This document shows positions 47,359 to 58,174 of a stretch of DNA of 64,000 bases, one piece after another. The DNA lies in NCBI RefSeq assembly GCF_000733855.1, contig NZ_JPOJ01000001.1, forward strand, positions 620,001 to 684,000, read 5' to 3'. This stretch comes from Methylomicrobium agile (GTDB taxonomy: Bacteria; Pseudomonadota; Gammaproteobacteria; Methylococcales; Methylomonadaceae). Numbering within the stretch: position 1 is the stretch's first letter; the number at the start of each line of letters is the position of its first letter. Position numbers and translations under genes: made by a program. The notes under the pieces are model-generated. The model saw nothing but the letters and a program-made list of their open reading frames with translations. It was not told the DNA's origin and ran no database searches.

Positions 47359-49944
47359 TCACCCCCGCACCGAATTCAACAGGGCGGTCAGTTCTTCATC
47401 GTGAATCGGCTTGGTCAGATAGCCGTCGAAGCCGGCCGCCAGCGCATCGTTGATCCGGCTTTCTTCCGCATAGGCGCTGACCGCCACCATTTTGAGCGGC
47501 TTGCCCTGGCTTTTGACGATCACCAATAACTCAAGCCCCGACATCACCGGCATGTTCAAGTCGACCAGCGCCAGCCGGTAGTCGTTCCGCTGGATCATCG
47601 CCAGCGCCTCCCGCCCGTTCACGACCGCATCGACGCTGCAGCCTTCGAGCTCCAGCAGATTGGCCAGCAGCATCAGGTTGATCTGGCTGTCATCCGCGAT
47701 CAGTACCCGGAGCGGCCCGTCAAACGGCTGCCGGGCAGGCAGATTGATCCGCTCGGCCGATTGTTCATCCCGCGTGCTCGGCAGGGGCAGCGACACCGAA
47801 AAAATACTGCCGACGCCGGGTTTGCTGGTTACCTCGATCGCACCGCCCATGATGTGGATCAATTCGCGGGTAATCGTCAAGCCCAGCCCGAGGCCGGGCC
47901 GCATGAATCCGTCCTCGTTCAGTTGCTTGAAAGGCGTAAAGATCGCTTCCAGATCCTGCTCGGCGATCCCGCAGCCGGTGTCCTCGATCGTGATTCGCCA
48001 ACACCCGTCGAAATAATTCGAGGTCAAGGTCACCCGCCCCTTTTCGGTATATTTGATCGCATTATCGAGCAGATTCACGATCACCTGGCGAATGCGCTTT
48101 TGATCTCCCATCAGCAGGCGCGGAATCGGCAAGCCGTTAACGTCGAGCTCGAGCTGTTTGGCTTCGGCGCTCAACCGGCAAATTTCGACGATATTCTTCA
48201 AGAGTTTATGGCTGTCGAAGACCTTGATGTCGGTTCGGATTTTGTTCGACTCGATCGAGGCGAGATCCAGAATCCCGGTAATCAGTTCCAGCAAATGATT
48301 GCTGCATTGCTTGATCGTATTGAGCTGCTCGTAATCTTCCTTCTGGAATCTGCGCTTCTTCAGCAGCAATTGCGAAAAGCCCAGTATCGCATTCAACGGG
48401 GTCCGGAGCTCGTGGCTGATGTTCGCCAAAAACCGGCTTTTCGATTCGTTTGCCGCTTCCGCCGCAATTTTAGCCTTCAGCAGCTCTTCGGTGCGCTCCT
48501 TGATCAGAGACTCGGTCCGGAAGAAGCGCCCGGTCAGCATCAACAGACAGGCGCCCAACAGGCTGGTGAACAGCAGGCCGCTGATCAGCACGATCCAGAT
48601 CGGCCAATGGGGCTGATAGTCGGTTCTGGCGTCATAAAAAGACAGCAGCCACTGATACCCCGCAACATCTTTCGAGAATTGCACGGACGCTTTCGCGTGA
48701 GGGAAAGCGGTCGGCAGATTCGAATAAATCAGGTTGGAGGTTCCGGTTTCCCGATCCTCCACCCCGATCGAAAGAAAACAGCACGTTTTTTTCAGGACGC
48801 GGGTCGAAAAATACACGGCATCGGCCATCGACAAGGTGGTCGAAACGAGCCCCAAAAAGCTTCCGTTATCATTGGCCGGTTCACGGGTAAGAACCGGGGC
48901 AAGTACGGTAATCTGCCCGTTTTCCGCAGTAAGATAGAGGTCTTTCTGCTTTATCTGGCGGTTGTTCTTGAAAAAGTTTTTGAGAGCGGGCGGCAACGGA
49001 GGCTGGGCAGCTTCCGTATTATCGGTGTATTGATTCAGCAACGACGTGAATTCCAGATGGATTCTTCCGCCGCCGACAAGTTTAACCCAACTCGTCGATT
49101 TGATTTCGGGAAACGGCCCCAGCGTTTGCCGAGTGAATAAAAGGAATTCCGCTTGTTCGACACGGCGGGAACCGTAAAAAAAATTGCGCACCGTATCGGC
49201 CGCATGGGTGGCTCCCTGCAAACGGTTGACAATCGCCTGGGATAAAGTGACGGTTTGATCGTGAAATTCCTGACGCCGCCGCTCCGCCTCCAACTGCCTG
49301 ACATAGAGGTACAGGACGATCACCAGCGCGAAAGTCGCAATCAACGGCAGACCGACCGAATAGCGGCGTTCCCGCCAGACTGCCCGCGGCTCCCCATAGG
49401 CGATCAAGATGATCGGCGTAAATACCAGCACGCCCATCATGTCGCCGATCCACCAGGAGAACCAATGCGGGAACAACTGCGCGGCCTCGATCATCCCTGC
49501 CTGGTACAACGCCGTCACTCCCACGGTGGGAGTAATCATGCAAGCGACCGGACCGCCGAGCAGCATGAACAGCATCACGCAGCGGTCCTCGATCAAAGGA
49601 TTCGGAAAACCGACGAACTTCTCGATGAGGATACAGCCCAGCAGCGCGCTGAGCGAGGCGCCGACGGCATTCGCCGCACAGACTGTGAGCAGCGGCTCGT
49701 CGAAGCCGAAGTCATAAACAAAGGCGCTGACCGCAAAATTGCCGAGAAACACGCTCGGCCATTTGCGCTTGCCGAGCAGCAGCAATGCCGCCAGCGCGAT
49801 GCCGGCCGAAGGCCCCAGCATACCGGCATGGCTCGACGCCACATTCAGCAGCTGGCCCAGGACGCCGAAGCCGAAATAGACGAGCGCCAGAACGATCACG
49901 ATAAAAAGATAGTTCAACACGCGCATCGGGAATAAATCGTTCAT
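47359..49944 (-). CDS. MASE1 hybrid sensor histidine kinase/response regulator
   Basis: 861 residues. N-terminal MASE1 membrane domain (about seven segments, residues 10-225) is followed by an extracytoplasmic CHASE-like loop (about 230-430) and a further membrane segment ([20 protein letters not shown]). Then come HisKA with H511 in [19 protein letters not shown], the HATPase domain ([26 protein letters not shown]) and a receiver domain with D795 in [12 protein letters not shown]. The receiver at the C-terminus implies a phosphorelay to a separate Hpt protein. No partner regulator adjoins it, so its signal and output are unknown. It marks the return to core genome after the island. Confidence 0.92.
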   Translation of the reverse strand: MNDLFPMRVLNYLFIVIVLALVYFGFGVLGQLLNVASSHAGMLGPSAGIALAALLLLGKRKWPSVFLGNFAVSAFVYDFGFDEPLLTVCAANAVGASLSALLGCILIEKFVGFPNPLIEDRCVMLFMLLGGPVACMITPTVGVTALYQAGMIEAAQLFPHWFSWWIGDMMGVLVFTPIILIAYGEPRAVWRERRYSVGLPLIATFALVIVLYLYVRQLEAERRRQEFHDQTVTLSQAIVNRLQGATHAADTVRNFFYGSRRVEQAEFLLFTRQTLGPFPEIKSTSWVKLVGGGRIHLEFTSLLNQYTDNTEAAQPPLPPALKNFFKNNRQIKQKDLYLTAENGQITVLAPVLTREPANDNGSFLGLVSTTLSMADAVYFSTRVLKKTCCFLSIGVEDRETGTSNLIYSNLPTAFPHAKASVQFSKDVAGYQWLLSFYDARTDYQPHWPIWIVLISGLLFTSLLGACLLMLTGRFFRTESLIKERTEELLKAKIAAEAANESKSRFLANISHELRTPLNAILGFSQLLLKKRRFQKEDYEQLNTIKQCSNHLLELITGILDLASIESNKIRTDIKVFDSHKLLKNIVEICRLSAEAKQLELDVNGLPIPRLLMGDQKRIRQVIVNLLDNAIKYTEKGRVTLTSNYFDGCWRITIEDTGCGIAEQDLEAIFTPFKQLNEDGFMRPGLGLGLTITRELIHIMGGAIEVTSKPGVGSIFSVSLPLPSTRDEQSAERINLPARQPFDGPLRVLIADDSQINLMLLANLLELEGCSVDAVVNGREALAMIQRNDYRLALVDLNMPVMSGLELLVIVKSQGKPLKMVAVSAYAEESRINDALAAGFDGYLTKPIHDEELTALLNSVRG

Positions 49945-50150
49945 TATCGACAGGGCGGTCCCAAAAGATCGTAAATCCGGGTATCATTCTATCATCGTTG
50001 CACGCGATCGATTTCAACCCGCGCCCCTTTTATTGCCGACCGGAACTTCACCCGTCCCGGCGACCGGCCGGTTCGCAACGGCAGGTAAAAACGGGCAGCC
50101 TTCGTGCCCGAGCTGTCTTAAGGTTCATCATTTTAATCTTCCAATATTGC

Positions 50151-52982
50151 ATGCGGCCCGATTTAGCGCTGATCCTATTGTTCATTACCTTCCTGGTCAC
50201 GGGCATCCTGCTGTGCCTGCAGTTGACCGTAAGCCTTCGCCGCCGCCCTGCTCAATCTTCCCCGCCTTCCAAACCGGCCGAGCCCGAGGTTGCCTGGCAT
50301 ATCTTAAGCCCGGCCCAGGCACTGGAAAAGCTTGGCGTAATGCAGGCCCCCGGCCTGAGCCGGGAGGAAGCGGCGCGCCGTATCGAAAAGCTCGGGGCGA
50401 ACCGGCTGGCCGAAGCGCCGGCTCGCCCCGTCTGGATCAAGTTTCTGGCCCAATTTAAGAGCCTGCTGATCATCGTACTGTTTGCCGCCGCCCTACTGGC
50501 GGCCGCGATCGGCGACGTGATCGACGGGATCGTGATCCTGATCGTCGTGCTAATCAATGCGGTGCTCGGGTTTTCGCAGGAATTTCAGGCCGAAAAATCG
50601 CTGGCCGCGCTGAAAAAGATGCTCGCCCTGCAGGCCAAAATCCGCCGCGAAGGTTACAGTTTCGAAATACCGTCGACCGAAATCGTACCGGGCGATATCG
50701 TGATCCTGCATACCGGCGACAAAATCCCTGCCGACGGCCGGCTGATCAGCGCGAACCTGCTGGAAGTCGATGAATCCCCTTTGACGGGCGAATCGACGCC
50801 GGTGGCCAAACAAGTCGAAGCGTTGCCCCAAGCCGAATTGCCGGTCGCCGAACGGAGCAATCTGCTGTTCATGAACACGACCGTCACACGGGGACATGCC
50901 GAAATGGTCGTGACTGCCACCGGCATGGCGACCGAGATCGGCCGTCTGGCAGACCTGCTCACGGAACGGCAAGATGGCGAGACACCGCTGCAATCCCAGT
51001 TGAACAGCCTGGGCAAGAGTCTGGCGTTGATCGCGGTGACGATCATCACCGTATTGTTCGGCAGCGCCCTGCTGCGCGGCGAACCGCTAATTCAAACCGT
51101 CTTCACCGCGATCGCGCTGGCGGTCGCATCGATTCCGGAAGGCCTGCCGACTGTGGTGACCGTCACCCTGGCGCTCGGGCTGCGCCGGATGGCCCGCAAT
51201 CATGCCATCGTCAAACGCCTGGCCGCGGTCGAAACCCTGGGCTGCACCACCGTCATCTGCAGCGATAAGACCGGCACGCTGACCGTCAACCAGATGACCG
51301 TCCGCTCGCTGTTTTTCAAAGATCAACTGTTCCGCGTCACCGGCAACGGCTACGCGATCGAGGGCGGCATTTTTCCGGTTTCAGGCGCCGCGCTACCCGT
51401 CAATATGACACGCCTGCTGCTGCCGGTGGCCTTGTGCAATAACAGCCATTTACGGGAGCGGCGGGTGGTCGGCGATCCGATGGAAGGCGCCTTGCTGGTG
51501 CTTGCCGCCAAAGGCGGAATCGATCAGCTCCAGGCCCTGCGCCGGCAGCCGCGCATTGCGGAAATCCCGTTCGATGCCGGCCATAAATTCATGGCGACTT
51601 TTCATCGCCAGGACGATGAGATCCATCTGTACGTCAAAGGCGCGCCGGAAGTTTTACTCGACCGTTGCCGCGACGCGGTAGACGGCAACGGCGATACCGT
51701 GCCGCTTGAGCGCCATCGGGTAATGCGGCGGAACGACGACATGGCCGAAGCCGGGCTCCGGGTGCTGGGCGTGGCGTCCGGAACGCTGCCCGCCGCCGAA
51801 TTCGCTACGGACCGGGATCTGTTCGGTTACCTGAATGAACTGACGTTCATCGGCCTGGTCGGCCTGATGGATCCGCCCCGCGCCGAAGCCCGCGCCGCCA
51901 TCGGGCAGTGTCGGAAAGCCGGCATCCGGGTCAAAATGATCACCGGCGACCAGAAGGTCACCGCGGAGGCGATCGCCCGCGAACTGGGGCTGGAAGGCCA
52001 AGTGCTGGAGGGGCGGGAACTGGCCGCTATGGATGAACGCCGGCTTGCGGAACATATTGCGGGCATCGGCGTTTTCGCCCGCACCGCCCCGGAGCAGAAA
52101 GTCCGGATCATTCAGGCCTTGAAGGCGCAAGGCCATGTCGTGGCGATGACCGGCGACGGCGTCAACGACGCGCCGGCGCTGAAAATCGCCGACATCGGCA
52201 TCGCGATGGGAGTGACCGGAACCCATGTCGCGCAAGAAGCCGCGACGATGATTCTGACCGACGACAATTTCGCGACGATCGTCAAGGCGGTCAAGGAGGG
52301 CCGCCGCATTTACGAGAACATGGTCAAATTCATCCGTTTCCAACTGTCGACCAACATCGGCGCGATCCTGACCGTCACCGGCGCCCAGCTGCTCGGCCTG
52401 CCCTCCCCTTTCAGTGCGGTACAGCTGTTGTGGATCAATATCATCATGGACGGTCCGCCGGCCATGTCGCTCAGCGTCGACCCCGGCCGCCCGGATACCA
52501 TGTCCGAGGCGCCTCGCTTGGCCACGGCGCGGATTCTCTCGCTGCGCCGCTTCGGCAACCTGCTCACCTACGGCCTGACCATGGCGGCCGGCACCCTGGG
52601 CGTTCTATTCCATGCGCAGCCCGGCAACGATGCCGAACATGCGAAGGCCCTGGCTTTCACGACTTTCGTGCTGTTTCAGGTTTTCAACGTATTCAATGCC
52701 CGTTCCGAGAAAGGCACCGCCTTCCACAGGCATTTTTTCGCGAACAAGATGCTCTGGGTGTCGCTGTTCGGCGTATTCTTGCTGCAGGTTCTGTCAATCC
52801 ACTGGTTGCCGGCGCAGCGGATATTCCATACCGCGCCGCTGTCCGCCGGCGACTGGCTCATCGCGGCGGCCGTTGCCTCCTCGGTGCTGATCCTCGAGGA
52901 ATTGCGCAAACTGTTGACCGTGGTCCTCCGATGGCTCCGAAACGGAAGGCCGAACTGCGAAAAAGACGATTCGCCCGAATGA
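50151..52982 (+). CDS. P2-type cation-transporting ATPase
   Basis: 943 residues from ATG 50151 (MRPDLALILLFITFLVTG); the frame is open further upstream but reads nonsense there. An extra N-terminal membrane segment precedes the usual cation-ATPase N-terminal domain (WHILSPAQALEKLGV). Motifs: TGES in DESPLTGESTPV, IPEGLP in membrane helix 4, phosphorylation site D372 in SDKTGTLT, and GDGVNDAPAL. IPEGLP and overall order place it with P2 (Ca2+ or Na+/K+-like) pumps rather than heavy-metal pumps; the ion cannot be fixed by eye. Confidence 0.92.
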   Translation: MRPDLALILLFITFLVTGILLCLQLTVSLRRRPAQSSPPSKPAEPEVAWHILSPAQALEKLGVMQAPGLSREEAARRIEKLGANRLAEAPARPVWIKFLAQFKSLLIIVLFAAALLAAAIGDVIDGIVILIVVLINAVLGFSQEFQAEKSLAALKKMLALQAKIRREGYSFEIPSTEIVPGDIVILHTGDKIPADGRLISANLLEVDESPLTGESTPVAKQVEALPQAELPVAERSNLLFMNTTVTRGHAEMVVTATGMATEIGRLADLLTERQDGETPLQSQLNSLGKSLALIAVTIITVLFGSALLRGEPLIQTVFTAIALAVASIPEGLPTVVTVTLALGLRRMARNHAIVKRLAAVETLGCTTVICSDKTGTLTVNQMTVRSLFFKDQLFRVTGNGYAIEGGIFPVSGAALPVNMTRLLLPVALCNNSHLRERRVVGDPMEGALLVLAAKGGIDQLQALRRQPRIAEIPFDAGHKFMATFHRQDDEIHLYVKGAPEVLLDRCRDAVDGNGDTVPLERHRVMRRNDDMAEAGLRVLGVASGTLPAAEFATDRDLFGYLNELTFIGLVGLMDPPRAEARAAIGQCRKAGIRVKMITGDQKVTAEAIARELGLEGQVLEGRELAAMDERRLAEHIAGIGVFARTAPEQKVRIIQALKAQGHVVAMTGDGVNDAPALKIADIGIAMGVTGTHVAQEAATMILTDDNFATIVKAVKEGRRIYENMVKFIRFQLSTNIGAILTVTGAQLLGLPSPFSAVQLLWINIIMDGPPAMSLSVDPGRPDTMSEAPRLATARILSLRRFGNLLTYGLTMAAGTLGVLFHAQPGNDAEHAKALAFTTFVLFQVFNVFNARSEKGTAFHRHFFANKMLWVSLFGVFLLQVLSIHWLPAQRIFHTAPLSAGDWLIAAAVASSVLILEELRKLLTVVLRWLRNGRPNCEKDDSPE

Positions 52983-53095
52983 GGGTATTGTCCTGTACGG
53001 ATCATGGTCGAGCGTAGAATGCACGATCTTCGCCCTAATCGCGCCCTTCGTCCGGATTCGCTGTTTAGGCGGGTTTTACATGCTCCCGCATTTCT

Positions 53096-53908
53096 TTATT
53101 GAAAAACGAATTTGAAGCCGATCAGCAACAGCAAGGTCGCCAGCACTGGACGCAGGAACCGTTCCGGAATCTTCGCGCTCAAATGGCTGCCGACCCAGAT
53201 GCCCGGCAGCGACCCGACCAGCAGACTGCCCAGCAATACCAAATCGACATTGCCGATGCTCCAGTGCCCGATTCCGGCGACCGCGGTCAACGGAATCGCA
53301 TGCGCGAGGTCGGTGCCGACCACTTTCAGCGTCGTCATCTTCGGATACAGAAACAGCAGCGCCACCGTGCCCAAAGCGCCGGCGCCGACCGACGAGAGCG
53401 TGACCAGCACGCCGAGCACCGCGCCGGTCAGTACCGTGGCCGGAACGTGAAAACGCCGAAAGCGGGCCGCATTGGACTCGGTGCTGTGATCGTCGTCGAG
53501 CTGAGCAACCTTTTGCGCTTTATTCATCAGGATGCTGCGCACCAGCAGGGCGCAAGCGGTCAGAATCAGCGCAATACCCAGCGAATAGGTGATCACATGA
53601 CCGATCTCCTTGCCGGTCACGTGCAACTGCCGCAGCACATAGAGCGTTCCGAGCGCGCAGGGCAGACTGCCTAGCGCCAGCAAACCCACAACTTTCCATT
53701 CGACCGAATTATGCTTGCCGTGATGCACCCACACGCCGCCGATCTTGGTGATGGACGCGAACAAGAGGTCGGTACCGACAGCGACCGCCGGCTTGAAACC
53801 GAACAGGAAAACCAGTAAGGGCGTCATCAGCGAACCGCCTCCGACGCCTGTCACTCCGACCAGTAACCCCACCGAGAAACCGGAAACGATATATGCCGTG
53901 CTCAACAA
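53096..53908 (-). CDS. TSUP family transporter (TauE/SafE-like)
   Basis: 270 residues with seven to eight hydrophobic segments. The start VSGFSVGLLVGVTGVGGGSL is followed by MTPLLVFLFGFKPAVAVGTD, and the second half repeats the pattern (VLVTLSSVGAGALGTVALLF, VGTDLAHAIPLTAVAG), as usual for TauE/SafE proteins, which move sulfite, sulfoacetate or related anions. No sulfur gene is next to it, so the substrate is open. Confidence 0.93.
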   Translation of the reverse strand: MLSTAYIVSGFSVGLLVGVTGVGGGSLMTPLLVFLFGFKPAVAVGTDLLFASITKIGGVWVHHGKHNSVEWKVVGLLALGSLPCALGTLYVLRQLHVTGKEIGHVITYSLGIALILTACALLVRSILMNKAQKVAQLDDDHSTESNAARFRRFHVPATVLTGAVLGVLVTLSSVGAGALGTVALLFLYPKMTTLKVVGTDLAHAIPLTAVAGIGHWSIGNVDLVLLGSLLVGSLPGIWVGSHLSAKIPERFLRPVLATLLLLIGFKFVFQ

Positions 53909-54066
53909 AGCCCGCTCCTTAAAAAATTCTACAAAAAGTGCGCACTATACCAGTTTATGATTGCTTATTTAACAGATCGAACTCGGCAACGGCTTTCTAA
54001 GCGGACCGGTTTCGGCTTATCATGTGCGTTTTACCCGGCCTCGGCCGCCCACTTTTACAGACGGTT

Positions 54067-54321
54067 ATGAAGATCAGCCTCCCTTGCCTTTTACTGCCGG
54101 CGGTACTCGGACTTGCCGGCTGCGGCCAGCCCGGGCCGCTGTATCTGCCGGGCCATCCGCCACCCGGACTCAAGGTGTCGCCCGAGGATGAAGAGCCGCG
54201 CTCGCCGATTCCGGAGCGCGACATCGACGAGACGCCCGCGCCGGTCGACGCCGCGCCGCCGAAACCGGCCAAGCCAGAATCCAAAGAAACCGATTCCCCA
54301 ACAAAGAACCACTCAGAATAA
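54067..54321 (+). CDS. lptM: LPS translocon maturation lipoprotein LptM (YifL-like)
   Basis: 84 residues from ATG 54067. Lipobox VLGLAGC (Cys near residue 19) is followed at once by GQPGPLYLP, the conserved LptM core that helps assemble the LptD-LptE outer-membrane complex. The rest is a Pro/Asp/Lys-rich flexible tail. It sits just before lysA, the standard place for this gene in gammaproteobacteria. Confidence 0.9.
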   Translation: MKISLPCLLLPAVLGLAGCGQPGPLYLPGHPPPGLKVSPEDEEPRSPIPERDIDETPAPVDAAPPKPAKPESKETDSPTKNHSE

Positions 54322-54323
54322 AG

Positions 54324-55571
54324 ATGGATTATTTCAATTACCGGAACGATGAACTCTTCGCCGAAGAGGTACCTGTCACCCAGATCGCCAAACAGTACGG
54401 CACGCCCTGTTATGTCTATTCGCGTGCCGCGCTCGAAAGGCGCTGGCGCGCGTTCGACGGTGCTTTCGGCGATCATCCGCATCTGATCTGCTATGCGGTA
54501 AAAGCCAATTCGAACATCGCCCTGTTGAATCTCTTGGCGCGCCTCGGCTCCGGTTTCGACATCGTCTCGCTCGGCGAAATGCAGCGCGCGATCGCCGCCG
54601 GCGGCGCGCCGGAGAAGATCGTGTTTTCCGGCGTCGGCAAGCGCGAGGATGAAATCATTGCCGGGCTGAAGGCCGGCATCCGCTGTTTCAACATCGAGGT
54701 TGCCGGCGAGCTCGACCGGATCGACCGGCTGGCCGGCCAGCTCGGTGTGATCGCGCCAGTATCGTTCCGGGTCAATCCGAACGTCGATGCGAACACGCAT
54801 CCCTATATCTCGACCGGCCTGAAAGAAAACAAATTCGGGATCGCTTTCGAACAGGCACTCAGCGAGTACCGCCGCGCGGCACAGATGCCGAACATCCGGA
54901 TCATCGGGATCGATTGCCATATCGGCTCCCAGTTGACCGACAACCGGCCGTTCCTGGATGCATTGGACCGTCTCCTCGAACTGGTTACCGCGCTGCAGGC
55001 GGAAGGGATCGAACTGCATCATCTGGACCTCGGCGGCGGTCTCGGCATCCGCTACAAGGACGAACAACCGCCGGAACCGGCCGACTACATTCATGCCATC
55101 CTGCAGCGCCTCGGCAATTCCGACCTCGAGATCCTACTCGAACCGGGCCGCGCGATCGTTGGCAACGCGGGTATCCTGGTCACGCGCATCGAGTACCTGA
55201 AAACGACCGAACACAAAAACTTCGCGATCGTCGATGCGGCGATGAACGATTTGATCCGCCCGTCGCTGTACAGCGCCTGGCAGAATATCATCCCGGTGCA
55301 GACGAACAGCCGGGCCGATGAACGGACCTGGGACGTCGTCGGCCCGGTCTGCGAAACCGGCGACTTTTTGGGCAAGGGCCGGCCGCTTCGCTTGTGCGAA
55401 AACGATTTGCTGGCGATACGCTCGTCGGGCGCCTATGGTTTCACCATGAGCTCGAATTACAACTCGCGCCCGCGCGCGGCGGAAGTGCTGGTCGACAACG
55501 ATGCGGCGCATCTGATTCGGGAACGGGAATCGATCGAACAATTATGGACCGGAGAACGGTTGATTCCTTAA
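54324..55571 (+). CDS. lysA: Diaminopimelate decarboxylase
   Basis: Last step of lysine synthesis. 415 residues. The PLP lysine is K60 in HLICYAVKANSNIALL; the glycine loop is HLDLGGGLGIRY; the partner active-site cysteine is in GPVCETGDFL near residue 345. It begins three bases after the lptM stop codon and lies before dapF, so lysine and diaminopimelate enzymes are neighbours. Confidence 0.97.
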   Translation: MDYFNYRNDELFAEEVPVTQIAKQYGTPCYVYSRAALERRWRAFDGAFGDHPHLICYAVKANSNIALLNLLARLGSGFDIVSLGEMQRAIAAGGAPEKIVFSGVGKREDEIIAGLKAGIRCFNIEVAGELDRIDRLAGQLGVIAPVSFRVNPNVDANTHPYISTGLKENKFGIAFEQALSEYRRAAQMPNIRIIGIDCHIGSQLTDNRPFLDALDRLLELVTALQAEGIELHHLDLGGGLGIRYKDEQPPEPADYIHAILQRLGNSDLEILLEPGRAIVGNAGILVTRIEYLKTTEHKNFAIVDAAMNDLIRPSLYSAWQNIIPVQTNSRADERTWDVVGPVCETGDFLGKGRPLRLCENDLLAIRSSGAYGFTMSSNYNSRPRAAEVLVDNDAAHLIRERESIEQLWTGERLIP

Positions 55572-55624
55572 ACAATCGCTGCTAAAGTCGATCCGATTAC
55601 CTTTCGTACTCACCTACTGATTCA

Positions 55625-56452
55625 ATGATTCATTTCACCAAGATGCACGGCCTCGGCAACGACTTTGTCGTGATCGACGCGATCCGCCAAACACCGCGCC
55701 TGGAACCCGAAACGATCAGGCGCCTGGCCGACCGGCATTTCGGGATCGGTTTCGACCAATTGCTGCTGGTCGAAAAACCGGTCAGTCCGAACGCCGATTT
55801 CAAGTACCGGATATTCAATGCGGACGGCAGCGAAGTCAGTCAATGCGGCAACGGCGCACGCTGCTTCGCCCGCTTCGTGCGCGACCAGGGTTTGACCGAT
55901 AAGGACGAAGTGTGCGTCGATACCGACGCAGGCCAGTTGCTGCTGAAATTCGATTCCGACGGCCAGATTACCGTGAATATGGGCATTCCCCGTCACCATC
56001 CTGCCGAAGTTCCGCTGCTGGCGGACCAGGAAGCGAGCAGCTATCAGGCGTCCGCCAACGGTGAAACCTACGCATTCGGCGCAGTCTCGATGGGCAATCC
56101 GCATGCGGTGCTGCAGGTGGACAATGTCGAGGCGGCACCGGTCGCTGCGGTCGGGCGCCTGCTGGAATCGCACCCGTTCTTTCCGGCGCGCGCGAATATC
56201 GGCTTCATGCAGATCATGGACCGCGAACATATCAAATTGCGGGTGTACGAACGCGGCGCTGCCGAAACGCTGGCTTGCGGCAGCGGCGCCTGCGCGGCGG
56301 CGGTGATCGCGATCGAGCACGGTCTGGTCGACCGTCACGTCCAGGTGCAATTGCCGGGCGGAGCGTTAAAAATCAGCTGGGCCGGCCGCGGCGAACCGGT
56401 GCTGATGACCGGACCCGCCATTTCCGTTTTCGAGGGGACGATTGAGCCATGA
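55625..56452 (+). CDS. dapF: Diaminopimelate epimerase
   Basis: Converts LL- to meso-diaminopimelate for lysine and peptidoglycan. 275 residues. The two catalytic cysteines are in SQCGNGARCFARF and ETLACGSGACAAAV, and the start FTKMHGLGNDFVVIDA is diagnostic. Its stop overlaps the next gene by four bases. Confidence 0.97.
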   Translation: MIHFTKMHGLGNDFVVIDAIRQTPRLEPETIRRLADRHFGIGFDQLLLVEKPVSPNADFKYRIFNADGSEVSQCGNGARCFARFVRDQGLTDKDEVCVDTDAGQLLLKFDSDGQITVNMGIPRHHPAEVPLLADQEASSYQASANGETYAFGAVSMGNPHAVLQVDNVEAAPVAAVGRLLESHPFFPARANIGFMQIMDREHIKLRVYERGAAETLACGSGACAAAVIAIEHGLVDRHVQVQLPGGALKISWAGRGEPVLMTGPAISVFEGTIEP

Positions 56453-57168
56453 GCGGACGGCGAAACGCTTTGACTTCGGAACAGGTTGCGGATTATTTGC
56501 GCGCCAATCCGGCATTTTTCAACGACCATCTGGATCTGCTGGAAGACCTCCTGATACCGCATCCCAGCGGCAATGCGATCTCGCTGATTTCGAAGCAGCT
56601 CGAAATACTCCGCAACCGGAATCAGGAAATGGAAGCCCAACTGGCTTCCCTGATCGAAATCGCCAAAAACAACGATACCTCGTTCAGCCGGATGCACAAA
56701 CTGACGCTGGCGCTGCTCGAAACCTCGACGCTGGAAGAAGCGGTCGCAAGCCTGGAAGAAGTCCTGTCCGGCTATTTCGTAACCGATTTCGTCGCGCTCC
56801 GGATCATTACCGACACCCCGAACGCGGCGCTGCCGCAGCTTTTTCTCGCGCCCGGCAGCGCCGAATCGGAACATTTCCTGCCGATACTCTCTGCGGGACA
56901 GCTTAAATTCGGCCGCCCTACCCTGGCCCAGGCCAAAGTGCTGTTCGGCCCGGCAGCGCTCGAAGTCCAGTCCGCTGCGATCATTCCAATGAAGTTTGGA
57001 GATGACTGCCCGGGCGGGATAGATGCTGACCCAAGCGGAATACTCGCGATCGGCAGCCGCAGCAACGACCGCTTCCATTACAGCATGGGCAGTTTCTTTT
57101 TGACCCACATGAGCGAAATCATCGGCGCGCGCCTCCTGCCTCTGCTCTTGCAGAAAAATTATGCATAG
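56449..57168 (+). CDS. DUF484 family protein (GAF-like)
   Basis: 239 residues. LTSEQVADYLRANPAFFNDH, then LDLLEDLLIPHPSGNAISL, is the DUF484 opening; a GAF-like fold follows and the end is SMGSFFLTHMSEIIGARLLP. The conserved dapF-DUF484-xerC order is common in gammaproteobacteria. Function is not established. It overlaps dapF by four bases and xerC by eight. Confidence 0.93.
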   Translation: MSGRRNALTSEQVADYLRANPAFFNDHLDLLEDLLIPHPSGNAISLISKQLEILRNRNQEMEAQLASLIEIAKNNDTSFSRMHKLTLALLETSTLEEAVASLEEVLSGYFVTDFVALRIITDTPNAALPQLFLAPGSAESEHFLPILSAGQLKFGRPTLAQAKVLFGPAALEVQSAAIIPMKFGDDCPGGIDADPSGILAIGSRSNDRFHYSMGSFFLTHMSEIIGARLLPLLLQKNYA

Positions 57169-58072
57169 CGAGGCACGACAATGGCTGGACGAGTTTCTCC
57201 GCGAACTGGAAGTCGAACGGCGCGCCTCGAAGCACACGGTGAGCAGTTATCGCCGCGATCTCGAACGATTGGCTGACTTTTGCAAGGAAAAATCGATTCC
57301 ACATTTTTCCGGCGTTAGCCAACCGCATATTCGCGCGCATATCGCCGCGCGCCACCGCCAGGGAATCGGCAGCAAAAGCCTGCAGCGCGAATTGTCGGCA
57401 ATGCGCAGCTTTTACCAGTTTCTGCTGAAAAAAAGACGCGTCGAAATCAATCCGGCCGAACATGTGCAGGCGCCCAAGCAGCCGCGTAAACTCCCGAAAA
57501 CGCTCGACGTCGATCAAGTAACGGGGTTACTGGAGGCCGGCGCGCACTCGGATCTGGAAATCCGCGATCAGGCAATGTTCGAACTGTTCTATTCGAGCGG
57601 CCTGCGCCTTAGCGAACTGGCCGCGCTGAACCTGAGCGATATCAATCTGGAAGATGGAATGCTGACCATCGAATCGGGCAAGGGCGGCAAAGCCAGAATC
57701 CTGCCGATCGGCAGCAAGGCGGTCGAGGCGATCCGAAAATGGCTGCCGCTCCGGAACGGCACCGCCGACGTGAAGGAAAAGGCGTTATTCACTTCATCGA
57801 AAGGATTCCGGCTCGGCGTCCGCAGTGTGCAACTGCGCCTCGAACGCTGGTGCCTCGCCAAAGGAATCGCCGAACACATCCATCCGCACATGCTCCGGCA
57901 CTCCTTCGCGAGCCATCTGCTCGAATCGAGCCGCGACTTACGCGCGGTGCAGGAGCTGCTCGGCCATAGCAATATCGGTACGACCCAAATCTACACACAT
58001 CTGGATTTTCAACATCTCGCCGACGTTTACGACCAGGCCCATCCGCGGGCAAAAAAAATGCGCGGCCCCTAA
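57161..58072 (+). CDS. xerC: Site-specific tyrosine recombinase XerC
   Basis: Acts with XerD at dif to resolve chromosome dimers. 303 residues with the catalytic set: R149 (SSGLRLSEL), K174 (ESGKGGKAR), H243 and R246 (HPHMLRHSFASH), H269 (LLGHSNIG) and the nucleophile Y278 (TTQIYTHLD). The N-terminal SAM-like domain is intact. Start at ATG 57161 inside the end of the DUF484 gene. Confidence 0.97.
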   Translation: MHSEARQWLDEFLRELEVERRASKHTVSSYRRDLERLADFCKEKSIPHFSGVSQPHIRAHIAARHRQGIGSKSLQRELSAMRSFYQFLLKKRRVEINPAEHVQAPKQPRKLPKTLDVDQVTGLLEAGAHSDLEIRDQAMFELFYSSGLRLSELAALNLSDINLEDGMLTIESGKGGKARILPIGSKAVEAIRKWLPLRNGTADVKEKALFTSSKGFRLGVRSVQLRLERWCLAKGIAEHIHPHMLRHSFASHLLESSRDLRAVQELLGHSNIGTTQIYTHLDFQHLADVYDQAHPRAKKMRGP

Positions 58073-58174
58073 TTGCAGGCGAAAAAAAATCCAAAATCTG
58101 CTACCATGCAGGTTATTTTAAAACCAAAGCAATCAGTTACCTGAAGCAGACACAGTTGATACGGGATTCCAGTA

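Noticed and set aside
47761-49140. 459-codon plus-strand frame over the hybrid kinase
   Set aside because: Antisense to conserved HisKA and HATPase motifs; Gln/Arg-rich shadow.
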